A stretch of DNA of 64,000 nucleotides, taken from the NCBI RefSeq assembly GCF_030539665.1, contig NZ_JAUNXR010000004.1:163088-227087 (forward strand), read 5' to 3'. Both the position numbers and the translations under genes were made by a program. This document shows positions 26,718 to 36,058 of the stretch, piece after piece. The first letter of the stretch is position 1; every line of letters begins with the position of its first letter. The stretch comes from Methanobrevibacter sp. (lineage in GTDB: Archaea; Methanobacteriota; Methanobacteria; Methanobacteriales; Methanobacteriaceae). The notes beneath the pieces were generated by a model. That model saw nothing but the letters and a program-made list of their open reading frames with translations, searched no databases and was not told the origin of the DNA.

Positions 26718-29700
26718 ATGAATTTTAAAAAAATTTTACTCCTATTTCTAATATTGGTTTTAGCAATAGGGGTAGCTAGTGCTGAAGACCCATCACAAGC
26801 TAATAATGGTTCTTTAGAAATCTCATATGACAATGAGGTATCACCTTTGGTTACTAGTGCATCTAACACATATACAGTAACTGAAGGAAATTACGATCAG
26901 TATTTTGCTAGTGATGGAGGAATTAAATCCGGTGCTTTAAATGATGGAGATACTGTGATTTTATCTGGAAGCTTTACAGGTAAAAACTTCATAATAAGCA
27001 AGAACATAACCGTTACTGGGGCACAGGACAATTTGATTACAAACGGTAAAATTACATTAACAAGTGCTTCTTCAGGAGCTACAATATCTAAGTTAAACAT
27101 AGTTAACTTGGATGTTGAAGACAAGCAAGCAATCATACTAAAGGGCGCCACCTACTGTACAATTGAAGGCAACAACATTTCCTGTAGTGGTAAAAGTTCA
27201 TTTACAATAGCATTGAATACAGGATCTAATTATAATGTTATTTCCAACAACATTTTAAAAACAGTGGGACCAAGTGCTAACTTCGTATTGGGGGGAGCAC
27301 ATTACAATACAATTAAAAACAATTATGTTGAAATTGCAGACTCCAATGGAATCTATCTTTCACAATACGGAAGTGGAGACTTTAGTGGAGGACTCTCAAA
27401 CAACAATCTGATTTATAACAACACCGTGAAATGCAGCATTGACTGTCCATCATCATGGTGTTATGGGATTCAGATAATGGGTTCTAACAATGTTGTAGAC
27501 TCAAACACAGTAATAGGCACCTATCTGGGTATTGGGGGAAGTACTAATACCAATATTACCAATAACTTAATAGTTAACTTAACTGGAACCTACATGTCCG
27601 GTGGAACTGTTGAAGGTGCTAGTTATGGTATAAGTAGTGGTGCTGGATCAAATATTATAAACAATACAATTAAAGATAGTTACATCAAAGAATCTGCAAT
27701 TTATGTGGGTGACAATTGTGTTGTTAAAGACAACAGTGTTGAAATAACAGGTGCTGGTGCTGGTGTTACTGCAAATGGGAACAATGTCATAATAAAAGAC
27801 AATACAATTAAAACAGTATCAGGAGCTACTGTTTACCAGAAAGGAAAATATGATGGGTTGATGGTTGATAACAATACTCTTGTTTCATATTCTGGAATTG
27901 GAGTATCTGCAGACAGATCATCAAAGTCCAAATATCCTACAAATATTGTAATAACCAACAATAATATTTCAACTTCAAATGCAAAGGCAATAAACCTTCC
28001 TTATACACCATCATATACACTAATAAACAATGATGTTGGTTCTTCATCAGTTGTTACACAATCTGGTACAATGAAACCAACTTCAATAAGTTTGGAAGCA
28101 ATTCCAGATGTTGAATTTGGTAATGATGTAGTAATCAAAGCTAATATAACTGAGGGTTCAACAGGTACTGTTTCCTTCAATGTGAGTGGCACAATCTATA
28201 ATGTTGAAATAGTGGATAATAAAGCTACTTTAACATTATCTAATCTAAATATTGGCTCTCATGTTGTAACTGCAACATATGGAGGTTCAGGAACTTATTT
28301 AGGTTGTTCTAATAAAACTAATTTCAAAGTAATTAGTCAAAACTCCATTTTTGTTTCTCCTTCAGGTGATGATGACAACGATGGTTACACATGGGAGACT
28401 GCTGTTAAAACCATAGAAAAGGCTGTAAGTCTTATCCAAGATGGTGGAAAAATTTATATTGGTAATGGTGTGACTGTTGCTAAAAATCCAGGAATATCAA
28501 TAACTGTTACTAAAAATGTTGATTTCGTTGGTCAAGACAAAGATTTGACCGTCATTGATGGTCAAGGTTTGGCTAATGGAAATTATGGATTCTTCTACAC
28601 TGATCAAAACAATAAATTAGGATTCTATAATTTAACTTTCATCAATTGTAAAGGTAAACTTGATGGTGGAGCAATTGGTGTTGATTATTTCGGCAATAGT
28701 CCTAATTTCATGACAATTGACAATTGTAAATTTATTAACTGCAGTGCTCTTTATTCAGGTTCTGCTGTATATGTCTACAATGATTGTGGTACACTTAATT
28801 TAAACATCACAAATTCATTATTTGAAGACAATAAAATCACCAGTACTCGTTTAGAAGGTGCTGTTTATTTAGGTACACTTGGAAACAACAAAATCAATTT
28901 GAAAGTTGACAACTGTACTTTTATTAACAATAAAAATAAAGATGATGTTTTCAATTCCATAACCATTAATTATGCTGGTGCTGTCGATGCAAAAATTAAC
29001 CACAACATTTTTGCAAACAATACAGGAAATGATATTCACAAAATCAATGAAGTCAACAATGGTGGAACTGTCAGCATAAATGCAGATGAAAACTGGTGGG
29101 GAACAAACAACCCAACCCTCAATGATCTTACACTTAATAATTGGATAATATTGAATAGTGATTCTAACTTTACTGATAATCTTAAACCTGGAGATGTCAT
29201 TTCTATTGAAGCATACTTTGTTTTGAATAATGGAACTCCTATTGCAGATCCTGCTTTATTTGAAGGATACAATGTAACTATTAACGGTGTTAAAACTTCA
29301 ATTAAAGATGGAAAAGCTAGTTATGATTATACTCTATCAAACGGTGAAAACCTTATTCCAATTAGTGCAGACAGGGCCAATGTGGATTTGACCTATTCTA
29401 TTAATTATGAACCTGAGGAAGTATATGTCTCTCCTTCAGGTGATGATGACAACGATGGTTACACATGGGATACTGCTGTTAAAACCATCGAACAAGCTTT
29501 AACCATAGTTAAGGATGGTGGAAAAATCTATATTGGTAATGGTGTGACTGTTGCTAAAAATCCTGGAACATCAATAACTGTTACTAAAAATGTTGATTTC
29601 GTTGGTCAAGACAAAGATTCAACCATCATTGATGGTCAAGGTTTGGCTAATGGAAATTATGGATTCTTCTACACTAATCAAAATAATAAATTAGGATTCT

Positions 29701-32700
29701 ATAATTTAACTTTCATAAATTGTAAAGGTAACATTGGTGGTGGAGCAATTGGTGTTGATTATTTCGGCAATAAGCCTAATTTCATGACAATTGACAATTG
29801 TAAATTTATTAATTGTAGAAGTGGATACCAAGGATCTGCAGTTTATGTATATAATGATTACGGCATACTTAATTTAAATGTTTCAAATTCATTATTTAAA
29901 GACAATAAACTTACATTGGATTATCCCGACAGTTTAGAAGGGGCAATTTATGTGGGTACACTGAATGAAAAAATCAATTTAAACATCAACAATTGTACAT
30001 TTATCAACAACACAGACAAAAAAGGCAACTTCAATTCCATAACCATTAATTATGCTGGTGCTGTCGATGCAAAAATTAACCACAACATTTTTGCAAACAA
30101 TACAGGAAATGATATTCACAAAATCAATGAAGTCAACAATGGTGGAACTGTCAGCATAAATGCAGATGAAAACTGGTGGGGAACAAACAACCCAACAGTC
30201 AACGGCATAACACTCAACAACTGGGTGATATTAAATGCTACAGCCAAATTCAATGGTTGTACAGTTGGGGACAATATTCCTGTAGAGGCTTACTTTGTCT
30301 TAAATAATGGAACTCCTATTGCAAATCCTGCTTTATTCGAAGGATACAATGTAACAATCAATGGAGTCAGTACTACCATTAATGGTGGGAAAGCTACTTC
30401 AAACTATAAAGTAGTTGAAGGCGAAAATCTTATAAATGTTTTCGCTGATAGGGCAGTCGTTACCTTGAATTATAATTTAGTCATACCGGAGATACTTTAT
30501 GTCTCTACTACTGGTAATGATGAAAATGATGGTTTAAGTTGGGATTCTTCCTTAAAGACTATTAATAATGCTTTGAAAAGAATTAAAAATGGTGGAATAA
30601 TCTATGTTGCAGACGGAGAATACATTATTGATTCTACAATTACTGCAAGCTCTAAAGATTTCACCATAATTGGTCAAAATAAAGGCCAAGTAATTCTCAA
30701 TGGTAACTCAAAAAAATTATCCAAGTTTACCAGCTGTAATATTCATTTGATTAATTTAACTTTCACTGGAGGAAATCCTAAAAGTTCAAGTGTTACTCAA
30801 CGTGTTGGTGGTGCAATTCATGTTACCTATGGTTCTTTAAAGGTTGAAAACTGTACATTTATTGATAATAAAGCGGCCGATGGTGGAGCTATTTACCTTG
30901 ATGGTGGTGCTAATTTAACCGCATTAAATTCCACTTTCATTTCAAATGATGGTGGAAGTTATGGTGGAGGTATTTCAACCTGGGGAGGTTATTTCACCAT
31001 AGATTCATGTATTTTCAAATCATGCACTGCTAGTTCTGGAAGTGCAGTTTACAGCAGAGCAAGGGGTGGAAACATTACCAATTCCATCGTTCTCGGATCT
31101 GTTTACGACAATAATGAAGGAGTTGTTATAGCCAATAACAATTGGTGGGGATCTAACGATAATCCATATCCTAATGAAGGCAAAGTACCTAAAGTAGAAA
31201 CTTGGATAGTGCTAAACAGTACTTCAGATTTCACAGACAATCTTGGAGCAGGAGATGTCATTTCTGTTGATGCATACTTTGTTTTGAATAATGGAACTCC
31301 TATTGCAGATCCTGCTTTATTTGAAGGATACAATGTAACAATCAATGGAGAAGAAACCACAATTGAAAATGGAAAAGCTAGTAGAAATTACACCTTATTA
31401 AAAGGTAGCAACATTATCCCAATAAGTGCAGATAATGCAAATATTGAATTAAGTTACTTTGTTAAAGAATCTACAACCATAGAAATCACTAACATACCTG
31501 CCCTTAATGTAGGTCAAAAAGGTGATGTGACTGCTGTTGTTAAAAATGAAACTGGAGATGTAATTGATACTATCACTGTTCCTTATTCTGCTGATGCTGC
31601 AGGTAACTTTACTGTTACTTTAACTTATCCTGGTAATGAGACTTATATGAGTGCTACTAGGAATGTTACTGTTGAAGTATGTAAAGGAACAACCACTCTT
31701 GAAACTGTTGGTAATCTTCCTAATTTGACTGTTGGTCAGATGGCGGCTATTATGATTAATGTTAAGGATGAAAAGGGTAATGTGATTGACAATATTACTG
31801 TTCCTTATTCTGCTGATGCTGCAGGTAACTTTACTGTTCCTGTAAACTTTGCTGGTAATGATAATTACTTGCCAGCTTCAATGAACATTACATTAAATGT
31901 TGCCAAGGCATCTGCTTCAATTTCAGTAACAGTACCTGATATAGCTTATGGAGACAATGTCACAGTAACTATTTCATCTTCTAAAGAGTTAAACGGAGAA
32001 GTAATAGTCAATATCAACGGCACAGAATTCACAGTACCTATTGTAAATGGTACCGCAAGCTTCAATAAGAATCTTGGTTTATCCGCAGGCAAATATAATG
32101 TTAAAGCAAACTTCACTGGAGACAACAGTTACACAAGTGTAGCAGCAAATACTGAATTTACTGTAGATAAAGTTGCTACATCAATAACTGCAGAAAATAT
32201 CGTGCTTAAAGTCGGAGAAAACGGCAATATCGTCGGAGAAGTCCAAGACGAAAAAGGAAATGTAATTGACAAAATTACTGTTCCTTTCAATGCTACCGAT
32301 GCAGGTATCTTTACTGTACCAATAGTTTATGCTGGTAATGAAAACTATAATGAATCCTCCATTAATATTAACGTTACTGTTAATAGGGGTTCCACAACAA
32401 TTGAAATAACCAAGATACCAGAGTTGACAATTGGGGAAACCGGAGATATCACTGCAGATGTTAAGGATGAAAAGGGTAATGTGATTGACACTATTACAGT
32501 TCCTTATTCTGCTGATGCTGCAGGTAACTTTACTGTTCCTGTAAACTTTGCTGGTAATGATAATTACTTGCCGTCATCTACAGATGTTACTGTTAGTGTT
32601 TTCAAATCATCAGCTGATTTAGAAACTGATGACCTTGAAATGTACTTTAAGGACGGTAGCCAATATAAGGTAACTGTTAAGGATTCTCGCGGAAACCCTG

Positions 32701-33419
32701 TTGCTGGTGAGAAAGTAACTTTAATTCTTAATGGGGATCGTTTTAAAGATCTCACTTATCAGAGAACTACAGATGAAAACGGTGTTGCATCTCTTCCAAT
32801 TAACTTAATCAAAGGAGAATACAGCATTACTGCTTGTTATGATTCCAAGAACATAACTTCAAAAGTATCTGTATTGGTCCGTGAAAACAAGTTAAGTGCA
32901 GACAATATAGTGAAATACTATAGAAATGGAACACATTACACTGTTAAACTCACAAATGAGAAAGGAAATCCTATTGTTGGTGAGAAAATAACTGTTACTC
33001 TTAAAGGTAAAAGTTTCAATGACCTTAAATATGTTATAACAACCAATAGTGATGGAGTTGCTACACTTCCAATTAACCTGGTTGCAGGCAACTACGAAAT
33101 CACTGCTCAATATGATGATGTGAAAATAAAAACACAAATTGAAGTAAAAGATGTTTTAATAACAAATGACTTAACCAAATCAGTTTCAAAAGCAGCTACA
33201 CTTGATGCTACTTTCTTGGATGACCATGGTAAACCATTGGTCGGGCAAAAAGTAACCTATACTTTTAAATTCCCAACAAAAACAGTCTCTTATACAAAAA
33301 TAACAGACAACAATGGTGTAGCAAAACTACCAATCAACCTGGCAAAAGGAACATACAAAGTAACTGTAACCACAGAAACTGGAGTCAAAAAAGAAGCAAA
33401 CATCAAAGTAACAGCATAA
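26718..33419 (+). CDS. Adhesin-like surface protein with beta-helix and Ig-like repeats
   Basis: 2,233 residues, exported. Residues 1-23 are a signal peptide (MNFKKILLLFLILVLAIGVASA). Residues about 50-440 form a right-handed beta-helix with NxxI-type rungs, and about 455-540 an Ig-like domain. Three further beta-helix modules begin near residues 545, 902 and 1259, each opening with an SPSGDDDNDGYTW-like motif and closing, in two, with ENWWGTNNPT. From about 1583 come Ig-like repeats (DTITVPYSADAAGNFT), and the C-terminus holds three modules of the GNPVAGEKVTL type. There is no C-terminal transmembrane anchor or sorting motif. Many NxT/S sites suggest glycosylation. The adhesin-like class is abundant in gut Methanobrevibacter and is thought to bind other cells or surfaces. 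Confidence 0.92.
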   Translation: MNFKKILLLFLILVLAIGVASAEDPSQANNGSLEISYDNEVSPLVTSASNTYTVTEGNYDQYFASDGGIKSGALNDGDTVILSGSFTGKNFIISKNITVTGAQDNLITNGKITLTSASSGATISKLNIVNLDVEDKQAIILKGATYCTIEGNNISCSGKSSFTIALNTGSNYNVISNNILKTVGPSANFVLGGAHYNTIKNNYVEIADSNGIYLSQYGSGDFSGGLSNNNLIYNNTVKCSIDCPSSWCYGIQIMGSNNVVDSNTVIGTYLGIGGSTNTNITNNLIVNLTGTYMSGGTVEGASYGISSGAGSNIINNTIKDSYIKESAIYVGDNCVVKDNSVEITGAGAGVTANGNNVIIKDNTIKTVSGATVYQKGKYDGLMVDNNTLVSYSGIGVSADRSSKSKYPTNIVITNNNISTSNAKAINLPYTPSYTLINNDVGSSSVVTQSGTMKPTSISLEAIPDVEFGNDVVIKANITEGSTGTVSFNVSGTIYNVEIVDNKATLTLSNLNIGSHVVTATYGGSGTYLGCSNKTNFKVISQNSIFVSPSGDDDNDGYTWETAVKTIEKAVSLIQDGGKIYIGNGVTVAKNPGISITVTKNVDFVGQDKDLTVIDGQGLANGNYGFFYTDQNNKLGFYNLTFINCKGKLDGGAIGVDYFGNSPNFMTIDNCKFINCSALYSGSAVYVYNDCGTLNLNITNSLFEDNKITSTRLEGAVYLGTLGNNKINLKVDNCTFINNKNKDDVFNSITINYAGAVDAKINHNIFANNTGNDIHKINEVNNGGTVSINADENWWGTNNPTLNDLTLNNWIILNSDSNFTDNLKPGDVISIEAYFVLNNGTPIADPALFEGYNVTINGVKTSIKDGKASYDYTLSNGENLIPISADRANVDLTYSINYEPEEVYVSPSGDDDNDGYTWDTAVKTIEQALTIVKDGGKIYIGNGVTVAKNPGTSITVTKNVDFVGQDKDSTIIDGQGLANGNYGFFYTNQNNKLGFYNLTFINCKGNIGGGAIGVDYFGNKPNFMTIDNCKFINCRSGYQGSAVYVYNDYGILNLNVSNSLFKDNKLTLDYPDSLEGAIYVGTLNEKINLNINNCTFINNTDKKGNFNSITINYAGAVDAKINHNIFANNTGNDIHKINEVNNGGTVSINADENWWGTNNPTVNGITLNNWVILNATAKFNGCTVGDNIPVEAYFVLNNGTPIANPALFEGYNVTINGVSTTINGGKATSNYKVVEGENLINVFADRAVVTLNYNLVIPEILYVSTTGNDENDGLSWDSSLKTINNALKRIKNGGIIYVADGEYIIDSTITASSKDFTIIGQNKGQVILNGNSKKLSKFTSCNIHLINLTFTGGNPKSSSVTQRVGGAIHVTYGSLKVENCTFIDNKAADGGAIYLDGGANLTALNSTFISNDGGSYGGGISTWGGYFTIDSCIFKSCTASSGSAVYSRARGGNITNSIVLGSVYDNNEGVVIANNNWWGSNDNPYPNEGKVPKVETWIVLNSTSDFTDNLGAGDVISVDAYFVLNNGTPIADPALFEGYNVTINGEETTIENGKASRNYTLLKGSNIIPISADNANIELSYFVKESTTIEITNIPALNVGQKGDVTAVVKNETGDVIDTITVPYSADAAGNFTVTLTYPGNETYMSATRNVTVEVCKGTTTLETVGNLPNLTVGQMAAIMINVKDEKGNVIDNITVPYSADAAGNFTVPVNFAGNDNYLPASMNITLNVAKASASISVTVPDIAYGDNVTVTISSSKELNGEVIVNINGTEFTVPIVNGTASFNKNLGLSAGKYNVKANFTGDNSYTSVAANTEFTVDKVATSITAENIVLKVGENGNIVGEVQDEKGNVIDKITVPFNATDAGIFTVPIVYAGNENYNESSININVTVNRGSTTIEITKIPELTIGETGDITADVKDEKGNVIDTITVPYSADAAGNFTVPVNFAGNDNYLPSSTDVTVSVFKSSADLETDDLEMYFKDGSQYKVTVKDSRGNPVAGEKVTLILNGDRFKDLTYQRTTDENGVASLPINLIKGEYSITACYDSKNITSKVSVLVRENKLSADNIVKYYRNGTHYTVKLTNEKGNPIVGEKITVTLKGKSFNDLKYVITTNSDGVATLPINLVAGNYEITAQYDDVKIKTQIEVKDVLITNDLTKSVSKAATLDATFLDDHGKPLVGQKVTYTFKFPTKTVSYTKITDNNGVAKLPINLAKGTYKVTVTTETGVKKEANIKVTA
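28951..29116 (+). repeat. 166-base identical direct repeat, copy 1 (inside adhesin)
   Basis: Identical, as far as I can read, to 30031-30196, at an offset of exactly 1,080 bases (360 codons). It encodes the end of a beta-helix module, from FNSITINYAGAVDAK to ENWWGTNNPT. Identity at silent sites points to recent duplication or gene conversion. Confidence 0.8.
30031..30196 (+). repeat. 166-base identical direct repeat, copy 2 (inside adhesin)
   Basis: Second copy of the 28951-29116 segment, in the same frame, at the end of the next beta-helix module. The modules' front ends are also nearly identical but at a slightly different offset (1,074), showing small indels between. Confidence 0.8.
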
Positions 33420-33433
33420 AATTCAAATCAAAA

Positions 33434-33480
33434 GATTAGACATGGGAAAAAATCCCATCCTAATCAATTTTCTTTTTTTT
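33434..33480 (+). terminator. Terminator after the adhesin gene
   Basis: A 12- to 13-pair stem with one bulge (GATTAG-A-CATGGGA against TCCCATCCTAATC), a short A-rich loop and then a T-rich tail ending in eight T. It starts 14 bases after the adhesin stop. Confidence 0.75.
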
Positions 33481-33746
33481 AAAATACATGAGCATGAATC
33501 TTTCACAATAATCTATTTTTCCATTCTAGTATTAGAATTCTTATCTTTTCTGTAAGGGGATATGATTGAATTTATTTTTATGCTCTCCTATAATTAGTTA
33601 ATAATTGGATTAATATAGGTTAATAATTAAAATTTCATTAATTAATCGAAACAGTTTCAAAGAATAGTTTTAAATAATTTTTAATATAAACCTATTATTG
33701 TAATGTTGTGAATAAATAATGGTAATATATTTGATTGGTGGTATCA
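33481..33746. other. AT-rich intergenic region
   Basis: About 266 bases without an open frame. It contains several TTAATAATTA-like short repeats near 33597-33645 and presumably the promoter of the next gene. No RNA structure was recognised. Confidence 0.35.
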
Positions 33747-34559
33747 ATGGGTCTTTTCGGAAGCAGAAAAAAATTTAAGGAACCAGTGGAAATCGAAGGA
33801 AACATGATAGATTTCATTGGAAACGACGATGGCGAAAGGCTGGAGCTTTATGAAACAGCAGTCGTTCAGTATGACAGGAACCGTGAAGTCAAAAACCTCA
33901 TAGAATTAGGCGACATCAGGGATCTTGAAAGAAAGATGGAATCGAAGAGGGATACACTCAAGATAAAGGGTGGCGACAAGATAACATTCAAAATCAACAA
34001 GGATTTCAGGGATGACTTGAATCGTTTCGCCGACAGATTATCAGACATTTCTGGTGTGGATCAGCATGTGAAGATAGGGGATGTGGACGAGCTTAGGCGT
34101 AGACGTGCTGAAGACGTAAAGAACAATATGATCAATTATGATTTCTACGCACCCCACAAGTTTTTCGTGAAGTTTCCAAACAAGGTGGCCGCAGACAACT
34201 TTTCAAAGGCCATGGGTGCCATGTGGGGTAAAAGATATTTAGGTTCCGCTCTGGCAGGTTATGCTCTTTTCGACAGGGAATACCAGCAGGACGGAAAATA
34301 CTATTTCCGCTTTGCCGAAAAGGGAATAGTGTTCGAAAAAGGAAATCCTGATGGCTCAGACAGGAGAATTCCATGGAGAAATATCAGAAACGTTGCCTTT
34401 GACGAGAACAGAATCATAATAACCATGACAAACGGCACTATAATAGGCATGCACACCCAGGAATACTACAGAAAGGAAGAGGTCCATGCATTGCATGAGG
34501 CATATGTGGACGCCCTTATAGAAAGGCTCCCTTCTCTCAAGGAGGATGACGGCTGGTAA
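33747..34559 (+). CDS. Hypothetical protein with PH-like C-terminal region
   Basis: A 270-residue soluble, highly charged protein. The first 140 residues are acidic/basic and probably helical (EVKNLIELGDIRDLERKMES). The rest contains KFPNKVAADNFSKAMGAMWGK, then a beta-rich segment (YYFRFAEKGIVFEKG, RRIPWRNIRNVAFDENRIIITMTNG) resembling the PH-like fold of short-PH/YokE-type proteins, which is only a resemblance. GGTGG before the ATG at 33747 fixes the start over the TTG at 33735. GC content is clearly higher than its flanks. Function unknown; it stands alone. Confidence 0.65.
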   Translation: MGLFGSRKKFKEPVEIEGNMIDFIGNDDGERLELYETAVVQYDRNREVKNLIELGDIRDLERKMESKRDTLKIKGGDKITFKINKDFRDDLNRFADRLSDISGVDQHVKIGDVDELRRRRAEDVKNNMINYDFYAPHKFFVKFPNKVAADNFSKAMGAMWGKRYLGSALAGYALFDREYQQDGKYYFRFAEKGIVFEKGNPDGSDRRIPWRNIRNVAFDENRIIITMTNGTIIGMHTQEYYRKEEVHALHEAYVDALIERLPSLKEDDGW

Positions 34560-34576
34560 TGTTTATTTTCACAAAT

Positions 34577-34612
34577 ATACCCTGCCAATTTTCTCGGCTG
34601 AAAATAGGGTAT
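34577..34612 (+). terminator. Hairpin after the hypothetical gene
   Basis: Nested stem: ATACCC with GGGTAT outside and ATTTTC with GAAAAT inside, loop TCGGCT. A seven-T run follows at about 34626. Probably the terminator of the gene ending at 34559; the two-part stem is more elaborate than the others here. Confidence 0.5.
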
Positions 34613-34872
34613 GTTAATTGATTCATTTTTTTCATTCTTTTTATAGGATATTGACAATGGTCTATTCTAAAACTGCCGTTTTTATTTTTATTTCAGATTT
34701 AAATTTAATTTTTTTCGTGAATATCCTATCAATTCATCATTGTCCTTTTATTTGTATTGCTTATCACCAAAAGCCAATTTTTGAATAGTGATAAGGGTGA
34801 AATATATTAAGTACCAAAAATAAAAATAATGTTTGATGGGATTGTAGTTTTATTTGATGGGGATTAAAATTT
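34613..34872. other. Intergenic region with two inverted repeats
   Basis: Holds a perfect ten-base inverted repeat ATAGGATATT (34643-34652) and AATATCCTAT (34720-34729), and a seven-base one, TTATCAC (34761-34767) and GTGATAA (34788-34794), the latter just before the AT-rich promoter region of the first aldo/keto reductase. No open frame. Confidence 0.5.
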
Positions 34873-36006
34873 ATGAAAAAATTAAGTTTTGGTTTAATGA
34901 GATTGCCGCTCAAATCCGATGACGTAAAGGACATAGACTATGATGAAATCTGCAGAATGGTCGATTACGGAATGGAGAGAGGTTTCAATTTTTTTGATTC
35001 AGCATATGAATATCATGATGGAAACTGTGATTTGGCTGTAAAGAAGTGCATTGTTGACAGATATCCTCGTGAAGACTTTATATTATCCAACAAATTTCCA
35101 ACATATGCTGTAGACTTAGATGTGGATATGGAAGAAATATTCAACGAGCAGCTTGAGAAGTGTGGCGTAGAATATTTCGATTATTACATGCTCCATGCTC
35201 TTGACAAGAAACTCTATGAGGGATTCGTAATGGAAAAGAACTGTTTCCAGTTCCTTAAGGATTTGAAAAAGCAGGGAAAAATAAGAAAGATTGGAATTTC
35301 ATTTCATGATGATGCGGAGCTACTTGAAAGAATCCTGATTGAAAACAAGGAAATAGAATTTGTCCTGCTTCAGATTAACTATCTTGACTGGATCAACAGG
35401 TCAATACAGTCCAGCAAATGCTACAAGGTAGCCAAAAAGTACGGAAAGGAAATTATGGTTATGGAACCGCTGAAAGGAGGGGTCCTGGCCAACCTGCCTG
35501 ACGATGTGAGGATGATGTTTGAGGCATACAACTCCGACATGTCCGTAGCTTCATGGGGAATCCGTTTTGCAGCCAGTCTTGAAGGCGTATCAACAGTCTT
35601 GTCAGGAATGAATTCCATGGATGATGTAAAGGACAACATAAGCTATATGGAAGATTTCCAGCCTTTGAACCCTACTGAAAACAAGATATTGAAGCAAGTA
35701 CGAAGACTGATAATAGAATCAATTCCTCTTGCATGTACCTATTGCGATTATTGCATTCCAATCTGTCCGGAAAACATTCCTATCTCCAAGTTCCTGTCAA
35801 TCTACAATGACGCATGTGCTTATGATGAACCTCAGGATTTCCATAGGGCATATTACCTGAATTTCGCAAGGAAGCAAAATCCTGCAACCGTATGTACGGA
35901 ATGTGGTGACTGCGAAGAGATATGCACACAGCATCTGAAGATAATCGACATCTTGAAAAACCTTGAAGACTTTCTGGGCATAGGCTCCAATCAATTCAAG
36001 TTGTAA
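34873..36006 (+). CDS. Aldo/keto reductase with C-terminal 4Fe-4S domain, copy 1
   Basis: 377 residues. The N-terminal two thirds is an aldo/keto reductase barrel: FFDSAYEYHDGN contains the catalytic Asp and Tyr, followed by the lysine in LSNKFPTYA and histidine in YYMLHAL. The C-terminus has two iron-sulfur cysteine sets, CTYCDYCIPICPENIP near residue 289 and CTECGDCEEICTQHL near 340. This is the ferredoxin-type AKR group (COG1453), common in anaerobes, where the clusters probably deliver electrons in place of, or in addition to, NADPH. Substrate unknown. The next gene is a close paralogue. Confidence 0.9.
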   Translation: MKKLSFGLMRLPLKSDDVKDIDYDEICRMVDYGMERGFNFFDSAYEYHDGNCDLAVKKCIVDRYPREDFILSNKFPTYAVDLDVDMEEIFNEQLEKCGVEYFDYYMLHALDKKLYEGFVMEKNCFQFLKDLKKQGKIRKIGISFHDDAELLERILIENKEIEFVLLQINYLDWINRSIQSSKCYKVAKKYGKEIMVMEPLKGGVLANLPDDVRMMFEAYNSDMSVASWGIRFAASLEGVSTVLSGMNSMDDVKDNISYMEDFQPLNPTENKILKQVRRLIIESIPLACTYCDYCIPICPENIPISKFLSIYNDACAYDEPQDFHRAYYLNFARKQNPATVCTECGDCEEICTQHLKIIDILKNLEDFLGIGSNQFKL

Positions 36007-36058
36007 TTATATTTCATATACATTTTTTTTTAAATTTAACGCGATTTTGGGATTTATC

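Noticed and set aside
28356-32580. Repeated sequence as a CRISPR-like array
   Set aside because: Repeats are long, in frame and encode beta-helix and Ig-like modules; no short regular repeat-spacer pattern exists.
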